Source: Lachnospiraceae bacterium
GTDB taxonomy: Bacteria > Bacillota > Clostridia > Lachnospirales > Lachnospiraceae
Direction of reading: 5' to 3'
Assembly: GCA_003507655.1 (NCBI GenBank)
Contig: DNUZ01000024.1
Coordinates: 124,001 to 188,000 of the forward strand
Length of the DNA stretch: 64,000 nt
The notes beneath the pieces are model-generated. The model saw only the letters and a program-made list of their open reading frames with translations. It was not told where the DNA came from and made no database searches. Both the position numbers and the translations under genes were made by a program. Below are positions 42,706 through 53,132 of the stretch, piece after piece (the first letter of the stretch is position 1; each line of letters starts with the position of its first letter).

Positions 42706-45594
42706 GTGGAGACTATGGAAGAGGAAACTATGTTAGAAAAAGAACGCCCAAAACGGAGTGGGAGGCTGTTCATTGCATATACTGTGTTATTTACAGTTAT
42801 GATGCTTCTGGTGTTTGGAAGATTTTTATACTATGGAAAATCCTTCATCGGAGGAGCAGACGGACTATCCCAGGTGGGTGCATCCATGCACTATAATGGT
42901 TATTTTTACAGGGAGCTGTTTACAAACTGGCTCCATGGAGATTTTTCTGTTCCGATGTGGGACTTATCCGTAGGCATGGGCATGGATGTGCTGCATGTTC
43001 TGATCTTTAACCCGCTACAGATATTATGTGGATTGCTGTTTGCAGAAAATGTCCGTGCAGGCGTGGCAGTCTTTACGATAGTCAGTCTCTATCTGGCAGG
43101 GCTTGCTTTTTTGAGTTACTGCCGTTATATCAAATGCAGTGATCAGGCAGCACTGATCGCAGTATTTACCTATCTGTGTAACGGCTATATCCTGAATTAC
43201 TGTATTGCACAGAATGTATTTATTGAATTGTACATCCTGTTGCCGCTGCTTTTATTAGGAACAGAAAAATTACAGAAAGAAAAAAAGAGCGGGATATATA
43301 TTGCCTGTATTGCATATCTGGGAATTTCGCTGCTGTTAAATCTGTATACCATGACACTGATCTTAGCAGGCTATCTGTGTGTGCGTTATGTTTGCAGAGA
43401 AGAAAACAGAAGTTTTAAAGGATTCTGTGCATCACTGATACGTCCGATCCTTGCCTATATCAAAGGACTTGCACTTGCGGCGGTTTTACTGATCCCAAAG
43501 ATTTATCTGTCAATGACCAGCGGAAGGGTTGGAAGTGCAGACCTTGGAAGTCTGTGGTATTACGAAAAGCGTTATTACGCAGATCTGCTCACAGGGATTA
43601 CCGGAAATAATGAGATTGGGATCCATGGCTTTGTGGGAGTATCGATCCTGGCATTACTGGCAGTCTTATATTTGATCTTTGCGGGAAAAGGAAAAAAATA
43701 CAAAGAACTGCGGATCTGGGGAGTGATCTTATTAATTTTGACACTGATTCCGTTAGGAGGTTACCTGACCACAGGATTTATGGGATATAATCACCGTTTC
43801 CTTTTTATGGTGACCTGTTATTTTTCCATCGTACTGGCAGTGGTTCTGCCGGAATTTTTAGTAGCAGTTACGGAAAAGAAGAAAAAAACGATAGGTCTTA
43901 CCATGATATATCTGTGTCTGATGGTTGCAGCATATATCTGGAAAGGCATATCCATGCCGTATACAGCGATATTTTTTGCTGTGTATATCGGACTCTGGCT
44001 GCTCGGAACGAAAAACGAAAGCGGATCGCAGATAAAGCATACAGAAATCCTCTGGCTTATTCCGGTATGTCTTGAGATCCTCTGCATGGCATATTTAATC
44101 TATGAGCCAACACAGAAAAACTATATTGCCAAATTTGAAGATGCAAAAACCGTAAATGAAAAAGTGGAGATCCGCGCATCCGCTGCTTTTTCAGCGATCA
44201 AGGATTCTTCCGTATACCGTGTAGAAAATCTTGCGGCAAATGAAAGGACGAACAACCGGGAAGCCAATTTTGGAACACGCAATGATTATTATGCGTTAGA
44301 TGGCTATTACAGCTATACATATGCTGATATCATAGAAACTGTCAATGATTTAGGCATCAGTCAGATGGGAAATCCGTTTAACATCTATGATTTAGATGAG
44401 AGAACGGCACTGTATACATTAGGTGGCGTCAAATATCTGTCCGGCTATCAGGACGAAGAGACGGCAAAACCATACGGCTATCAGCTTATCAAAAAGAAGA
44501 AAGTCAAAGAGGATGGAAAAAAGCGGACGTTATGTCTGTATAAAAATCAGTATACACTACCATTGATGTATACCTACACCTCCTATATTACAAAAGAAAA
44601 TTACCAGAAGTTCACGCCGAATGAAAAAGAACAGGCGATGATGCAGGGAGTCATACTGGATCAGGCGGATGCAAAAAAAGTATCAGGCATTCAGGAAACA
44701 AACTTGCAAAAGGATGCCGAAGTATTACTCAGCCAAAAGGAAATCCGGATCCGGCTGCAAAAATATTATAAAAATAAGAAAAAAGAACTGGCTAAAGAGA
44801 AGGGCAGCAAGTCAGTAATTATGCCTTTTGAATTAACAAAAGACGGCATTATATGTAAAACTTCTTCTGTAACCTTTACATTAGACCTGCCGGACGACTA
44901 TGAGGGCGGCGAACTTTATATCGGATTTGAAGATTTATGCTATACACCGAAAAACAGCAGGGATTATCAGAAATATTATCTTCAAAATAAAAACAATGTC
45001 TATGGAAAAAAACGTTTTTTAAAGAAAAAACGTGCGGAATCCACGGAGAATAAACGTGCGAAGATTACCGTAAAAGCAGACGGAGTACAAAAGACAGCCG
45101 TGATCTGGGGAAAAGACAGTCAGTATGATACAGGAAAACGGGATGTGCTATTCCATCTCGGTTACAGTGCGAAAGGGCGAAAGGAGATCACCATTACCTG
45201 TAAGGGAATGGGCGAGTATGATTTTTCAGATATATACGTCCTGCTCCAGCCAATGGAACATTATGCAGAATACTATCAGCAGTTAAAATCGGATGCACCG
45301 GATCATGTAAAAATACAGGGCAATCAGATCACTGCAAAGGTGCAGGCATCCAAAGAAGAAGTTCTTTGTGTTGCCGTACCGTATCATCGTGGCTGGAGTG
45401 CAAAAGTGAATGGAAAGAAAACAGAGATCATGCAGGCAAACGGGATGTATATGGCACTCCCGATTCAAAAGGGAAGTAACCGGATACAGTTAGAATACCG
45501 GCTGCCGGGGCAGAAAACAGGAGGAGTGATCTCGATCCTGTGTGTGATCCTTCTGTTCGGGGAAGTATGTGTGGCAAAGGTGCGAAAAGCGTGA
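42706..45594 (+). CDS. YfhO-family GT-C membrane glycosyltransferase (paralogue 1)
   Basis: This is a 962-residue YfhO-type protein. After a first helix at about 19-38 comes the family loop YGKSFIGGADGLSQ with the acidic residue used by GT-C enzymes. About twelve more helices run to residue 480, then a large extracellular domain, a closing helix at about 940-955 and a short tail. YfhO proteins move a sugar from undecaprenyl phosphate to wall or lipoteichoic acid outside the cell. Starts at GTG 42706 (GGAG eleven bases upstream) or ATG 42730 (GAAGAGG upstream) are both plausible; the core is unaffected. It is the first of a tandem array with 45662-48529 and a third remnant. Confidence 0.82.
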   Translation: METMEEETMLEKERPKRSGRLFIAYTVLFTVMMLLVFGRFLYYGKSFIGGADGLSQVGASMHYNGYFYRELFTNWLHGDFSVPMWDLSVGMGMDVLHVLIFNPLQILCGLLFAENVRAGVAVFTIVSLYLAGLAFLSYCRYIKCSDQAALIAVFTYLCNGYILNYCIAQNVFIELYILLPLLLLGTEKLQKEKKSGIYIACIAYLGISLLLNLYTMTLILAGYLCVRYVCREENRSFKGFCASLIRPILAYIKGLALAAVLLIPKIYLSMTSGRVGSADLGSLWYYEKRYYADLLTGITGNNEIGIHGFVGVSILALLAVLYLIFAGKGKKYKELRIWGVILLILTLIPLGGYLTTGFMGYNHRFLFMVTCYFSIVLAVVLPEFLVAVTEKKKKTIGLTMIYLCLMVAAYIWKGISMPYTAIFFAVYIGLWLLGTKNESGSQIKHTEILWLIPVCLEILCMAYLIYEPTQKNYIAKFEDAKTVNEKVEIRASAAFSAIKDSSVYRVENLAANERTNNREANFGTRNDYYALDGYYSYTYADIIETVNDLGISQMGNPFNIYDLDERTALYTLGGVKYLSGYQDEETAKPYGYQLIKKKKVKEDGKKRTLCLYKNQYTLPLMYTYTSYITKENYQKFTPNEKEQAMMQGVILDQADAKKVSGIQETNLQKDAEVLLSQKEIRIRLQKYYKNKKKELAKEKGSKSVIMPFELTKDGIICKTSSVTFTLDLPDDYEGGELYIGFEDLCYTPKNSRDYQKYYLQNKNNVYGKKRFLKKKRAESTENKRAKITVKADGVQKTAVIWGKDSQYDTGKRDVLFHLGYSAKGRKEITITCKGMGEYDFSDIYVLLQPMEHYAEYYQQLKSDAPDHVKIQGNQITAKVQASKEEVLCVAVPYHRGWSAKVNGKKTEIMQANGMYMALPIQKGSNRIQLEYRLPGQKTGGVISILCVILLFGEVCVAKVRKA

Positions 45595-45597
45595 TAT

Positions 45598-45626
45598 TTG
45601 CATTTGCAATATGAATAGTGTATATT
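45598..45626 (+). promoter_or_regulatory. Probable sigma-A promoter between the YfhO paralogues
   Basis: TTGCAT (45598-45603), a 17-base spacer and TATATT (45621-45626) precede the second YfhO gene by 35 bases. Both boxes match consensus at four or five positions. It would allow separate expression of the second paralogue. Confidence 0.55.
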
Positions 45627-45661
45627 AGAAAATAACGGCAATTATATGGAGGAAGACGAAC

Positions 45662-48529
45662 ATGAAATGGACTGGCAGTTATGATAAGTGCCACATAGAT
45701 CATATAGATAAAAAGCGCTGGCTTTTTGCCATGTATACCATATGTTTTGGGATTATGGTCATGCTCGTTTTTGGAAGGTTTTTATATTATGGAAAATCTT
45801 TTGTCGGAGGTGCAGATGGACTATCCCAGGTAGCACCGACGATGCAGTATACGGGACAGTATTATAGAGCATTATTAAAGAATATTTTGCAGGGAAATCT
45901 GCAGATTCCGATGTGGGATATGTCAATCGGATTTGGAATGAACATCTTACAGGTGATTTCATTTGATCCGGTCTATATTCTTTGCAGTGTATTATTTGTT
46001 CATGATATTGCGGTAGGAATTGCCATTTTTGATATGCTTTGTCTTTACTTAGCAGGGATCATGTTCATTGCACTTTGTTATAACTTAGGATGTAACCGGT
46101 ATGCAGCACTAGCAGCGGCATTGGCATACATTTTTAATGGATATATACTTAATTACTGTATAGCGCAGAATTCTTTTTTGCGTTTATTTATTGTACTTCC
46201 AATGATCCTGTTAGGAGTATATAATGTGACGAAAAAAAACAGATATGGTATTTTTGTGCTTGCAGTATTATATAATATTACTTTGGGACCACTGAATATA
46301 TATACAATAGGAATCGTATTGATCTTTTGTTTTTGCATGGCGTACATTTTTTCGGATCGGAAAAAAGGAGTAGCGGATTTTTTCAGTTATATTTGGAAAC
46401 CGGTTTTAATCTATATTCTGGAAATGCTTGTAATGGCGGTTTTTTTAATTCCTACTATGTACAAGGTGGTAAGTGGAGGAAGGATCGGAAATGCCAGTAT
46501 CAACTTTCAATGGCTTTACGATGTCTCATATTATAGAAGTTTATTTCATGGTCTGGTAGGAATTGACGAGATTGGTATTCATGGTTATTTAGGTGTGACA
46601 ACGCTCGCAGTTTTAGCCGTAGTCAGCCTTGTTACAAGACGGAAAAAGAATATATTGGAGAAAAAATTATGTGTGTTTGGTATTATCGCACTTTTCCTGG
46701 CAATTTTTCCAATAGGGTCATATTTATTTAATGGGGGTATTGGTTTTAACCATCGTTTCTTATTTGTTTTAGATTTTTATTTGTGTGTTGTATTGGCTGT
46801 CATGTTTCCGAAATTGTTTGAGTTAGATCTAAGGGAGAAAAAGAAGTTATTTATTAGTGCGGTCATATACATAATGGTTTATGCATTAATCTCAATATGG
46901 AGCGACAAAAATGTAGACTATGCAATGGAGTTTATGCTATTCTACCTTGTTCTGGTAATGTTTGGAAGAAAGATTAAGATGTCATGGGTAGTAGGGATTG
47001 TATGTGTAGAATTGGCAGTTTTTTCTTATATTATTTATGAACCGTCACAGGAAAATGTGATCGGAAAATTCGAAGATATAAAGTACTTAGAAGAGAAGGT
47101 ATCCGTAAAACAGATTTCTGTTTTACAAAATATTTTAGATGAAGGGAATTATCGGGTAGAGGATATTCAAAAAAAATCCGCAAAAACAAAGGATTCCAAT
47201 ATAGGTATGCGTAGTGGTTATAATGCATTAGATGGATATTTTAGTTTTATGTATGATGATATTATGGATACTATGTGTGGTTTAGGAGTGAGCCAGACAG
47301 GAGCACCTTTCAATATTTTTGACTTGGATAATAGGACAGCCTTGTACACACTTGGTGGTGTGCAGTATATTGTAAAAGACCCAGAAGCAAAAGAAAATGT
47401 GCCTTGGGGATATGAGATGGTTTATGAGCAGGAAATTGAAATAGAAGGTAAGAATAGAACCGTACAAGTATACCGTAATTCAAATGCTCTTCCACTCATG
47501 TATGCTTATTCTAATTATTTGTTAAGGGAAGATTATGATAAATTAGAACCTTATGAGAAAGAACAGGCAATGATGCAGGGGATTGTACTTGAAGATCAAG
47601 AGGATATTGGGGATTCTGAAATACAGCCAATAGAACTTAAGTTAGACAGTAGGGTGGTTTTGGAAAAAGATGAGATCCTTGCTCAGATCCAAGAACAGTT
47701 AGAACAACGTATGCAGGAAGGAAATCGTTCACAGTCTCCGTTAGAAATCACGGAAAATGGTTTTATATGTAAAGCATCTAAGGTTACATTAACCATTACG
47801 CTTCCGGAAGAATATATAGGATGCGAAAATTATCTGTATTTAGAGGGGTTAAGATATTCTCCAAAAGGTTATATAAACTATAAAGACTATCTTCTTGGTG
47901 AAAATCCATCAAAATATAAGATAAATACTTTCAGATACAATGCCAGAAAGGACATGGAGAATAGCAGTCTTTCTGCAAAAATCACTACTACATTAGGGAA
48001 AAACCAAAAAACTGTTTTGATATGGGGAGAAGGCAGCCAATATGATACAGGAAGAAGAGATATTGTTTCGAATATGGGCTACCATGGGAAAACAGGAAAA
48101 ACCTTTCAATTGAGACTGGAAGGACGTGGAGAATACACTTTTTCAGACATAAGAGTTGTAGTGCAGCCAATGGATTCCTATGGAGCTAATTATGTAAAAT
48201 TACAGGAGTGCAAAGCGACAGATATGCAGATTACGGGAAATTATGTACAGGGAAGCCTTGTTACAATGAATGATCGAATGCTTTGCATAGCAATTCCATA
48301 TCAAAAAGGTTGGAAAGCATGGGTAAACGGTGAAGAGACGAAAATTTCAAAAGCGAATGGAATGTATATGGCGATCCCTTTAAAGGCAGGGCATAATGGA
48401 ATCTTATTACACTATACAATTCCAGGGTTAAAAGAGGGAGCAATGGTTAGCAGTGTAACAATTTTGAGTTTGGGAGTATTAGGTATCATTCAGATATATC
48501 GAAGGAAGAGGAGATGTTGCAAGACTTGA
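45662..48529 (+). CDS. YfhO-family GT-C membrane glycosyltransferase (paralogue 2)
   Basis: This 955-residue protein is a tandem paralogue of the preceding gene. It has the same FGRFLYYGKSF(V)GGADGLSQVAPTMQ loop, the same GYNALDGYFSF and FDLDNRTALYTLGGV segments in the extracellular part, and the same closing NGMYMAIPL block before the last helix. Its base composition is noticeably richer in A+T than its neighbour's, which suggests separate origin or longer independent evolution rather than a recent copy. It is predicted to attach a different sugar, or the same sugar to a different acceptor. AGGAAG precedes the ATG. Confidence 0.82.
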   Translation: MKWTGSYDKCHIDHIDKKRWLFAMYTICFGIMVMLVFGRFLYYGKSFVGGADGLSQVAPTMQYTGQYYRALLKNILQGNLQIPMWDMSIGFGMNILQVISFDPVYILCSVLFVHDIAVGIAIFDMLCLYLAGIMFIALCYNLGCNRYAALAAALAYIFNGYILNYCIAQNSFLRLFIVLPMILLGVYNVTKKNRYGIFVLAVLYNITLGPLNIYTIGIVLIFCFCMAYIFSDRKKGVADFFSYIWKPVLIYILEMLVMAVFLIPTMYKVVSGGRIGNASINFQWLYDVSYYRSLFHGLVGIDEIGIHGYLGVTTLAVLAVVSLVTRRKKNILEKKLCVFGIIALFLAIFPIGSYLFNGGIGFNHRFLFVLDFYLCVVLAVMFPKLFELDLREKKKLFISAVIYIMVYALISIWSDKNVDYAMEFMLFYLVLVMFGRKIKMSWVVGIVCVELAVFSYIIYEPSQENVIGKFEDIKYLEEKVSVKQISVLQNILDEGNYRVEDIQKKSAKTKDSNIGMRSGYNALDGYFSFMYDDIMDTMCGLGVSQTGAPFNIFDLDNRTALYTLGGVQYIVKDPEAKENVPWGYEMVYEQEIEIEGKNRTVQVYRNSNALPLMYAYSNYLLREDYDKLEPYEKEQAMMQGIVLEDQEDIGDSEIQPIELKLDSRVVLEKDEILAQIQEQLEQRMQEGNRSQSPLEITENGFICKASKVTLTITLPEEYIGCENYLYLEGLRYSPKGYINYKDYLLGENPSKYKINTFRYNARKDMENSSLSAKITTTLGKNQKTVLIWGEGSQYDTGRRDIVSNMGYHGKTGKTFQLRLEGRGEYTFSDIRVVVQPMDSYGANYVKLQECKATDMQITGNYVQGSLVTMNDRMLCIAIPYQKGWKAWVNGEETKISKANGMYMAIPLKAGHNGILLHYTIPGLKEGAMVSSVTILSLGVLGIIQIYRRKRRCCKT

Positions 48530-48531
48530 TT

Positions 48532-48756
48532 ATAGATAAGAGATGGCGTGTATAGAAATTTCTAGTCATAAAAGTTGGAATGTATATGGTGGTACCATTG
48601 GAAGTAGGGTATAATAAGATTAAATTATCCTATACGATCCTGGGATTAAAGTATGGAATGATGATTTCAGGATTGGCACTGGTTGTATTGATTTTTTGGG
48701 AAAAAATCCGAAAATACAAAAGGAAACAAGTTCGAAAATATAAAAGAAAAAAGTGA
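48532..48756 (+). pseudogene. Remnant of a third YfhO paralogue (C-terminal end only)
   Basis: Translation from 48532 gives IDKRWRV, a TAG at 48553-48555, then KFLVIKVGMYMVVPLEVG and on to ISGLALVVLIFW with a basic tail ending at TGA 48756. This matches the last 70 residues of both complete YfhO proteins (compare NGMYMAIPL and NGMYMALPI followed by the final helix). An in-frame stop and a short deletion interrupt the match, no ribosome site precedes the internal ATG, and the rest of the gene is missing. It begins two bases after the stop of paralogue 2, as expected if recombination between tandem copies deleted most of a third gene. The dTDP-glucose dehydratase gene starts 13 bases later. Confidence 0.82.
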
Positions 48757-48769
48757 GGAAAAAAGTACG

Positions 48770-49789
48770 ATGAAAATTATAGTTACAGGAGGAGCAGGGT
48801 TTATCGGAGGCAATTTTGTCCACTATATGTTAGACAGACATCCGGAAGATGAGATTATCTGCGTAGATTGTCTGACTTATGCAGGAAATATGGAGACCTT
48901 AGCTTCCGTTATGGACAATCCGAAATTTCAGTTTGAAAAGTTGGATATTACAGACCGAGAAGGAATCTACGGATTATTTGAAAGAGAACATCCGGACATT
49001 GTTGTGAATTTTGCGGCAGAGAGTCATGTGGATCGCTCTATTGAGAATCCGGAAGTCTTTTTAAAGACTAATATTTTAGGTACGCAGGTCTTATTAGATG
49101 CCTGCCGTAAATATGGGATCAAAAGATATCATCAGGTATCTACCGATGAAGTCTATGGAGATCTGCCATTAGACAGACCGGAGCTGTTCTTTACCGAGGA
49201 GACACCGATACATACTTCCAGCCCATATTCGGCATCCAAGGCGAGTGCGGATCTGCTGGTACAGGCGTATGGCAGGACCTATACGCTGCCGATCAGTATT
49301 TCAAGATGTTCAAATAACTATGGACCATATCATTTTCCGGAAAAACTCATACCACTGATGATCGCGAACGCGTTAAATGACAAACCGCTTCCGGTCTATG
49401 GGGAAGGGATCAATGTCAGAGACTGGCTCTATGTAGAAGACCACTGTGCTGCGATCGATCTGATCATCCGCAATGGAAAAGAGGGTGAAGTCTACAACGT
49501 TGGCGGACATAATGAAATGCGAAACATTGACATTGTCAAACTGATCGTCAAGCATTTAGGAAAATCCGAGGATCTGATCACCTTTGTTACAGACCGGGCA
49601 GGACATGACATGAGATATGCGATTGACCCAACAAAGATTTACAATGATTTGGGGTGGCTTCCACAGACAAAGTTTGAGGATGGAATTAAAAAGACAATCG
49701 ACTGGTATCTGGACAACCGTGCATGGTGGGAGAACATCATCAGCGGAGAATATCAGCAGTATTATGAAAAAATGTATGGAAACAGATAG
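48770..49789 (+). CDS. rfbB: dTDP-glucose 4,6-dehydratase
   Basis: This NAD-dependent SDR enzyme makes dTDP-4-keto-6-deoxyglucose. The 339-residue product is full length. It has GGAGFIGGNF at the N-terminus, NFAAESHVDRS near residue 80, the catalytic STDEVYGDLP near 124 and YSASKASAD near 152, and the substrate-binding SRCSNNYGPYHFPEKLIPL. It is followed by the thymidylyltransferase (order B, A). RmlC and RmlD are not in the window, and a 2,3-dehydratase follows, so the intermediate is directed to deoxysugars rather than rhamnose. GTGAGG provides the ribosome site. Confidence 0.96.
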   Translation: MKIIVTGGAGFIGGNFVHYMLDRHPEDEIICVDCLTYAGNMETLASVMDNPKFQFEKLDITDREGIYGLFEREHPDIVVNFAAESHVDRSIENPEVFLKTNILGTQVLLDACRKYGIKRYHQVSTDEVYGDLPLDRPELFFTEETPIHTSSPYSASKASADLLVQAYGRTYTLPISISRCSNNYGPYHFPEKLIPLMIANALNDKPLPVYGEGINVRDWLYVEDHCAAIDLIIRNGKEGEVYNVGGHNEMRNIDIVKLIVKHLGKSEDLITFVTDRAGHDMRYAIDPTKIYNDLGWLPQTKFEDGIKKTIDWYLDNRAWWENIISGEYQQYYEKMYGNR

Positions 49790-49831
49790 AGTATTTTAGC
49801 AGAATAGAGAAAAACACAGGAGGAAATCTAT

Positions 49832-50701
49832 ATGAAGGGAATTATATTAGCAGGAGGTTCTGGTACAAGACTGTATCCGATTACAAAGGCAGTATCAAAG
49901 CAATTGCTGCCAATTTATGATAAACCAATGATTTATTATCCATTATCTACGTTGATGTTAGCAGGTATCCGGGATATTCTGATCATATCAACAGTACATG
50001 ACCTTCCGAATTTTCAAAAATTATTAGGAGATGGAAGTGATTACGGTATCAAACTGACCTATGCTGTACAGGATGCACCAAATGGATTGGCAGAGGCGTT
50101 TATCATTGGGGAACGTTTTGTAGGGAAAGATAATGTGGCATTGATCTTAGGCGATAATATTTTCCATGCCAGAAACTTTTCTAGTGTGTTAAAGGAAGCA
50201 GCCAGTTTAGAGAACGGAGCAGTCGTTTTCGGTTATCCGGTCAAGAATCCGAAACAGTTCGGGATTGTTGAATTTGACAAGGATGGAAAGGTTCTTTCTA
50301 TCGAGGAAAAGCCGGAAAATCCAAAGTCTAATTTTGCAGTTCCGGGGTTGTATTTCTACGATAATAAGGTAATAGAGATCGCTAAAAATGTGAAGCCGTC
50401 GGCAAGAGGGGAACTTGAGATCACAGCCGTTAATAATGAGTATTTAAGACGTGGCGAACTCAAGGTAAGGGAGCTTGGTCGAGGCGTGGCATGGTTAGAT
50501 ACCGGTACATATGACGGAATGAAAGAAGCTACGGATTTTGTGGCAATTATGCAGAAACGTCAGGGGTACTATGTATCCAGTATTGAAGAGATTGCATACC
50601 GCAGAGGTTATATCAATAAGCAGCAGTTATATCGCCTTGCAGAACCGCTTCGTAAGACAGAGTACGGACAGTATCTGTTAAGAGTACCGGAGGAAAAATA
50701 A
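49832..50701 (+). CDS. rfbA: Glucose-1-phosphate thymidylyltransferase
   Basis: This enzyme makes dTDP-glucose from dTTP and glucose-1-phosphate. The 289-residue product has [20 protein letters not shown] at the start, [25 protein letters not shown] near residue 110 (metal site) and [10 protein letters not shown] near 222, all diagnostic for RmlA. AGGAGG precedes the ATG. It abuts the 2,3-dehydratase, whose ATG is the next base after this stop. Confidence 0.97.
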   Translation: MKGIILAGGSGTRLYPITKAVSKQLLPIYDKPMIYYPLSTLMLAGIRDILIISTVHDLPNFQKLLGDGSDYGIKLTYAVQDAPNGLAEAFIIGERFVGKDNVALILGDNIFHARNFSSVLKEAASLENGAVVFGYPVKNPKQFGIVEFDKDGKVLSIEEKPENPKSNFAVPGLYFYDNKVIEIAKNVKPSARGELEITAVNNEYLRRGELKVRELGRGVAWLDTGTYDGMKEATDFVAIMQKRQGYYVSSIEEIAYRRGYINKQQLYRLAEPLRKTEYGQYLLRVPEEK

Positions 50702-52096
50702 ATGAATACAGTTGTAGATATCGTAAGATCATGGGCGGCATCAGACAGTTCAGTTAATCCCACAAAAGAAATATTAGAGTGGGTAGAACAGAGAAATGCA
50801 ACCGTAAAGGTTCGTATTGATAAGACTGATTTTGAAAAGGATGGTTTTTGGTACTACAATGAGGAGGAAGGCTGTATCTGTAACAGGAATCACAGCTTTT
50901 TTTCCATTTGTGGATATCAAAGAATCGAAGAAGGAAAAGTCATAATAGAACAGCCGATCATTATCCAGAATGAGATTGGTTATTTGGGTATTTTGTGTAA
51001 AAAAATAGATGGGGTTCTTCATTTTCTTATGCAGGCAAAAATAGAACCGGGAAATATCAATAAAATACAGATATCCCCTACTATTCAGGCGACAAAGAGC
51101 AATTTTACACAAAAACACGGAGGAGCCAAGCCACCATATTTAGACTATTTTATGAATGCAGAACAGTATCATATTGTAGTAGATCAGATACAATCGGAAC
51201 AGTCATCCAGATTTTATAAAAAGCGGAATCGAAATATTTTAGTAGAATTGGGAGAAGATGTAGAGGTTGAAGTACTGCCAAGTCATAAGTGGATGACATT
51301 AGGGCAGATCAAGGAATTGATGAAGATTGATAATCTTGTCAATATGGATACGCGGACTGTGCTTTCCTGTATTCCATATTCCACAGAACATCTTACTGCT
51401 GCAGAAAAAGCAGAAATTCAGACCTGTTTTAGGGATGAGGCCCTGTATTATTCCATGTTTGAACCGACAAGAGAGAATCTGATTCCGATTTTATATCGTT
51501 ACATTAACAATTATAAAATGTTTGCAGAGGGAGAAACAAGACTTGTGCCATTACATGAGTTAAAAGACTGGGAATTCACAGAGAATGAGATTCACTGTAA
51601 ACATGATTATGATTTTAAAGTGGTTTACTGTGATATTGAAATGGAAGGCCGGGAAGTCAAACAGTGGACACAGCCATTGTTTGAAGCTATTGGAATTGCT
51701 GTCTTTGGATTGTTTACCTGTGTAGAGAATGGGGTAAGAAAGTTCTTAGTACATGCAAAACCGGAAGTGGGCTGTCATGATTTTATAGAATTAGGACCAA
51801 CCGTGCAGATGGAGCCATCTAACAAGAGTAATCGAAAGAATGAACTAGAAGAGTTCTTTTTTACAAAGTTAGAAGAGCAGCAAGGTATTAAAAAGAATGT
51901 TTTATTATCAGAAGAGGGTGGACGATTCTATCATGAGCAGAATCAGAATGTCATCATTGAAGTTGAAAAAGAAGAAACCGGTGTATTGCCGGAGGGATAC
52001 TTCTGGGTCGATTACGCAACCTTAAATCGGATGGTGCAGATTAATAACTGTCTGAATATACAGTTGCGGAACCTGTTGTCGTTGCTGGATATATAG
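50702..52096 (+). CDS. dTDP-4-keto-6-deoxyglucose 2,3-dehydratase
   Basis: This is a member of the NDP-hexose 2,3-dehydratase family (TylX3/EvaA/SpnO type), which removes the C2 hydroxyl of dTDP-4-keto-6-deoxyglucose as the first step to 2,6-dideoxysugars. The 464-residue product shows the internal duplication of the family. FWYYNEE to QISPTIQATKSN (about 45-140) is echoed by FTENEIHCKHDY to LGPTVQMEPSN (about 292-380), with matching QPII and TQPLF segments. This family is best known from antibiotic sugars and is unusual in a gut-type capsule locus. It abuts rfbA without a gap. Confidence 0.9.
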   Translation: MNTVVDIVRSWAASDSSVNPTKEILEWVEQRNATVKVRIDKTDFEKDGFWYYNEEEGCICNRNHSFFSICGYQRIEEGKVIIEQPIIIQNEIGYLGILCKKIDGVLHFLMQAKIEPGNINKIQISPTIQATKSNFTQKHGGAKPPYLDYFMNAEQYHIVVDQIQSEQSSRFYKKRNRNILVELGEDVEVEVLPSHKWMTLGQIKELMKIDNLVNMDTRTVLSCIPYSTEHLTAAEKAEIQTCFRDEALYYSMFEPTRENLIPILYRYINNYKMFAEGETRLVPLHELKDWEFTENEIHCKHDYDFKVVYCDIEMEGREVKQWTQPLFEAIGIAVFGLFTCVENGVRKFLVHAKPEVGCHDFIELGPTVQMEPSNKSNRKNELEEFFFTKLEEQQGIKKNVLLSEEGGRFYHEQNQNVIIEVEKEETGVLPEGYFWVDYATLNRMVQINNCLNIQLRNLLSLLDI

Positions 52097-52149
52097 TTAT
52101 GTGGATGGAAAATATACAGTATAGGAAATAGAGAAAGGAACAATAAGAT

Positions 52150-53121
52150 ATGATAAGAATAGGAATACTGGGCTGTGCAGAAATTGCATTCCGTAGATTT
52201 TTGCCGGCATTGATGGAGAACAAGGAATTTGAATGTGTCTGTATTGCAGAGGAGTATGATAAATCGAAATTAGAGCAGTTTGAAAAAGAGTTTGGAATTA
52301 AGAGTGCAGAGAATTTTCAGGCAATCATTGAGGATGAAAATATTGATGCCGTTTATATTCCGTTGCCACCGGCGTTGCATTTTCCTTATGCAAAAGCAGC
52401 ATTAGAACATGGAAAACATGTATTTGTGGAAAAACCGTCTACGATCAGTTATGAACAAACGAGTGAACTGGTAGAAATTGCAAAGCAGAGAAACCTTGTA
52501 TTACAGGAAAATTATATGTTCCAATATCATGCACAGATTGCAGAAATCCGGAAATTGTTAAAAGAGGGCTTGGTAGGGGATATCCGTCTGATGAAAGCTT
52601 CTTTTGGATTCCCTCTTCGTGCAGCAAATGATTTCCGATATAATAAAGCTTTAGGAGGCGGAGCACTTTTAGATGCAGCAGGCTATGTGACCAAATTGGC
52701 GAGACTGATGCTTGGAAGCACGGTGAAAGTAGATACGGCAACTTTGAATGGATTAGAAGGCTATGAAGTAGACATGTATGGAAGTGCAACATATTCAAAT
52801 GAAGAGGGTGATGTACTTCAAGGTTCTTTTAGTATGGACAGTTATTACCAGTGCTGTTTAGAAGTATGGGGAAATAAGGGAAAGGCCTTTACCAAGCGTA
52901 TTTTTACGGCACCTCCGGGATATACACCAATCTTAGAGTTAGAGACAAACGAGGGAAAACAGCAGATTGAGTTGCCGGAAGACGCACATTTTGCACATTC
53001 CATTGAAAAATTTGCAGAGGCATTTGGAAATGACACATTGCGGATGAATATGTATGATGACTTGCTAATCCAGGCACGAATGGTGGAAGATATTCGGGGG
53101 TTTAACAGAAATAAGGTTTAA
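52150..53121 (+). CDS. Gfo/Idh/MocA oxidoreductase, probable NDP-hexose 3-ketoreductase
   Basis: This 323-residue NAD(P)-dependent reductase has the dinucleotide fold at the N-terminus (IGILGCAEIAFRRFLPA), IPLPPALHFPYAKAAL near residue 75 and the hallmark EKPSTIS near 97. The C-terminal sheet contains GGGALLDAAGYV. In 2,6-dideoxysugar pathways a member of this family (SpnN/TylC1-like) follows the 2,3-dehydratase and reduces the C3 ketone. Its place directly after that gene makes this the likely role. The product would be dTDP-4-keto-2,6-dideoxyglucose, substrate for the next gene's transaminase. Confidence 0.85.
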   Translation: MIRIGILGCAEIAFRRFLPALMENKEFECVCIAEEYDKSKLEQFEKEFGIKSAENFQAIIEDENIDAVYIPLPPALHFPYAKAALEHGKHVFVEKPSTISYEQTSELVEIAKQRNLVLQENYMFQYHAQIAEIRKLLKEGLVGDIRLMKASFGFPLRAANDFRYNKALGGGALLDAAGYVTKLARLMLGSTVKVDTATLNGLEGYEVDMYGSATYSNEEGDVLQGSFSMDSYYQCCLEVWGNKGKAFTKRIFTAPPGYTPILELETNEGKQQIELPEDAHFAHSIEKFAEAFGNDTLRMNMYDDLLIQARMVEDIRGFNRNKV

Positions 53122-53132
53122 ATAGCAGAAAC

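Noticed and set aside
48580..48756. A genuine 58-codon small membrane protein
   Set aside because: It matches the C-terminus of the adjacent YfhO proteins, the match extends upstream through a stop codon, and no ribosome site precedes the ATG. A decayed copy is the simpler explanation.
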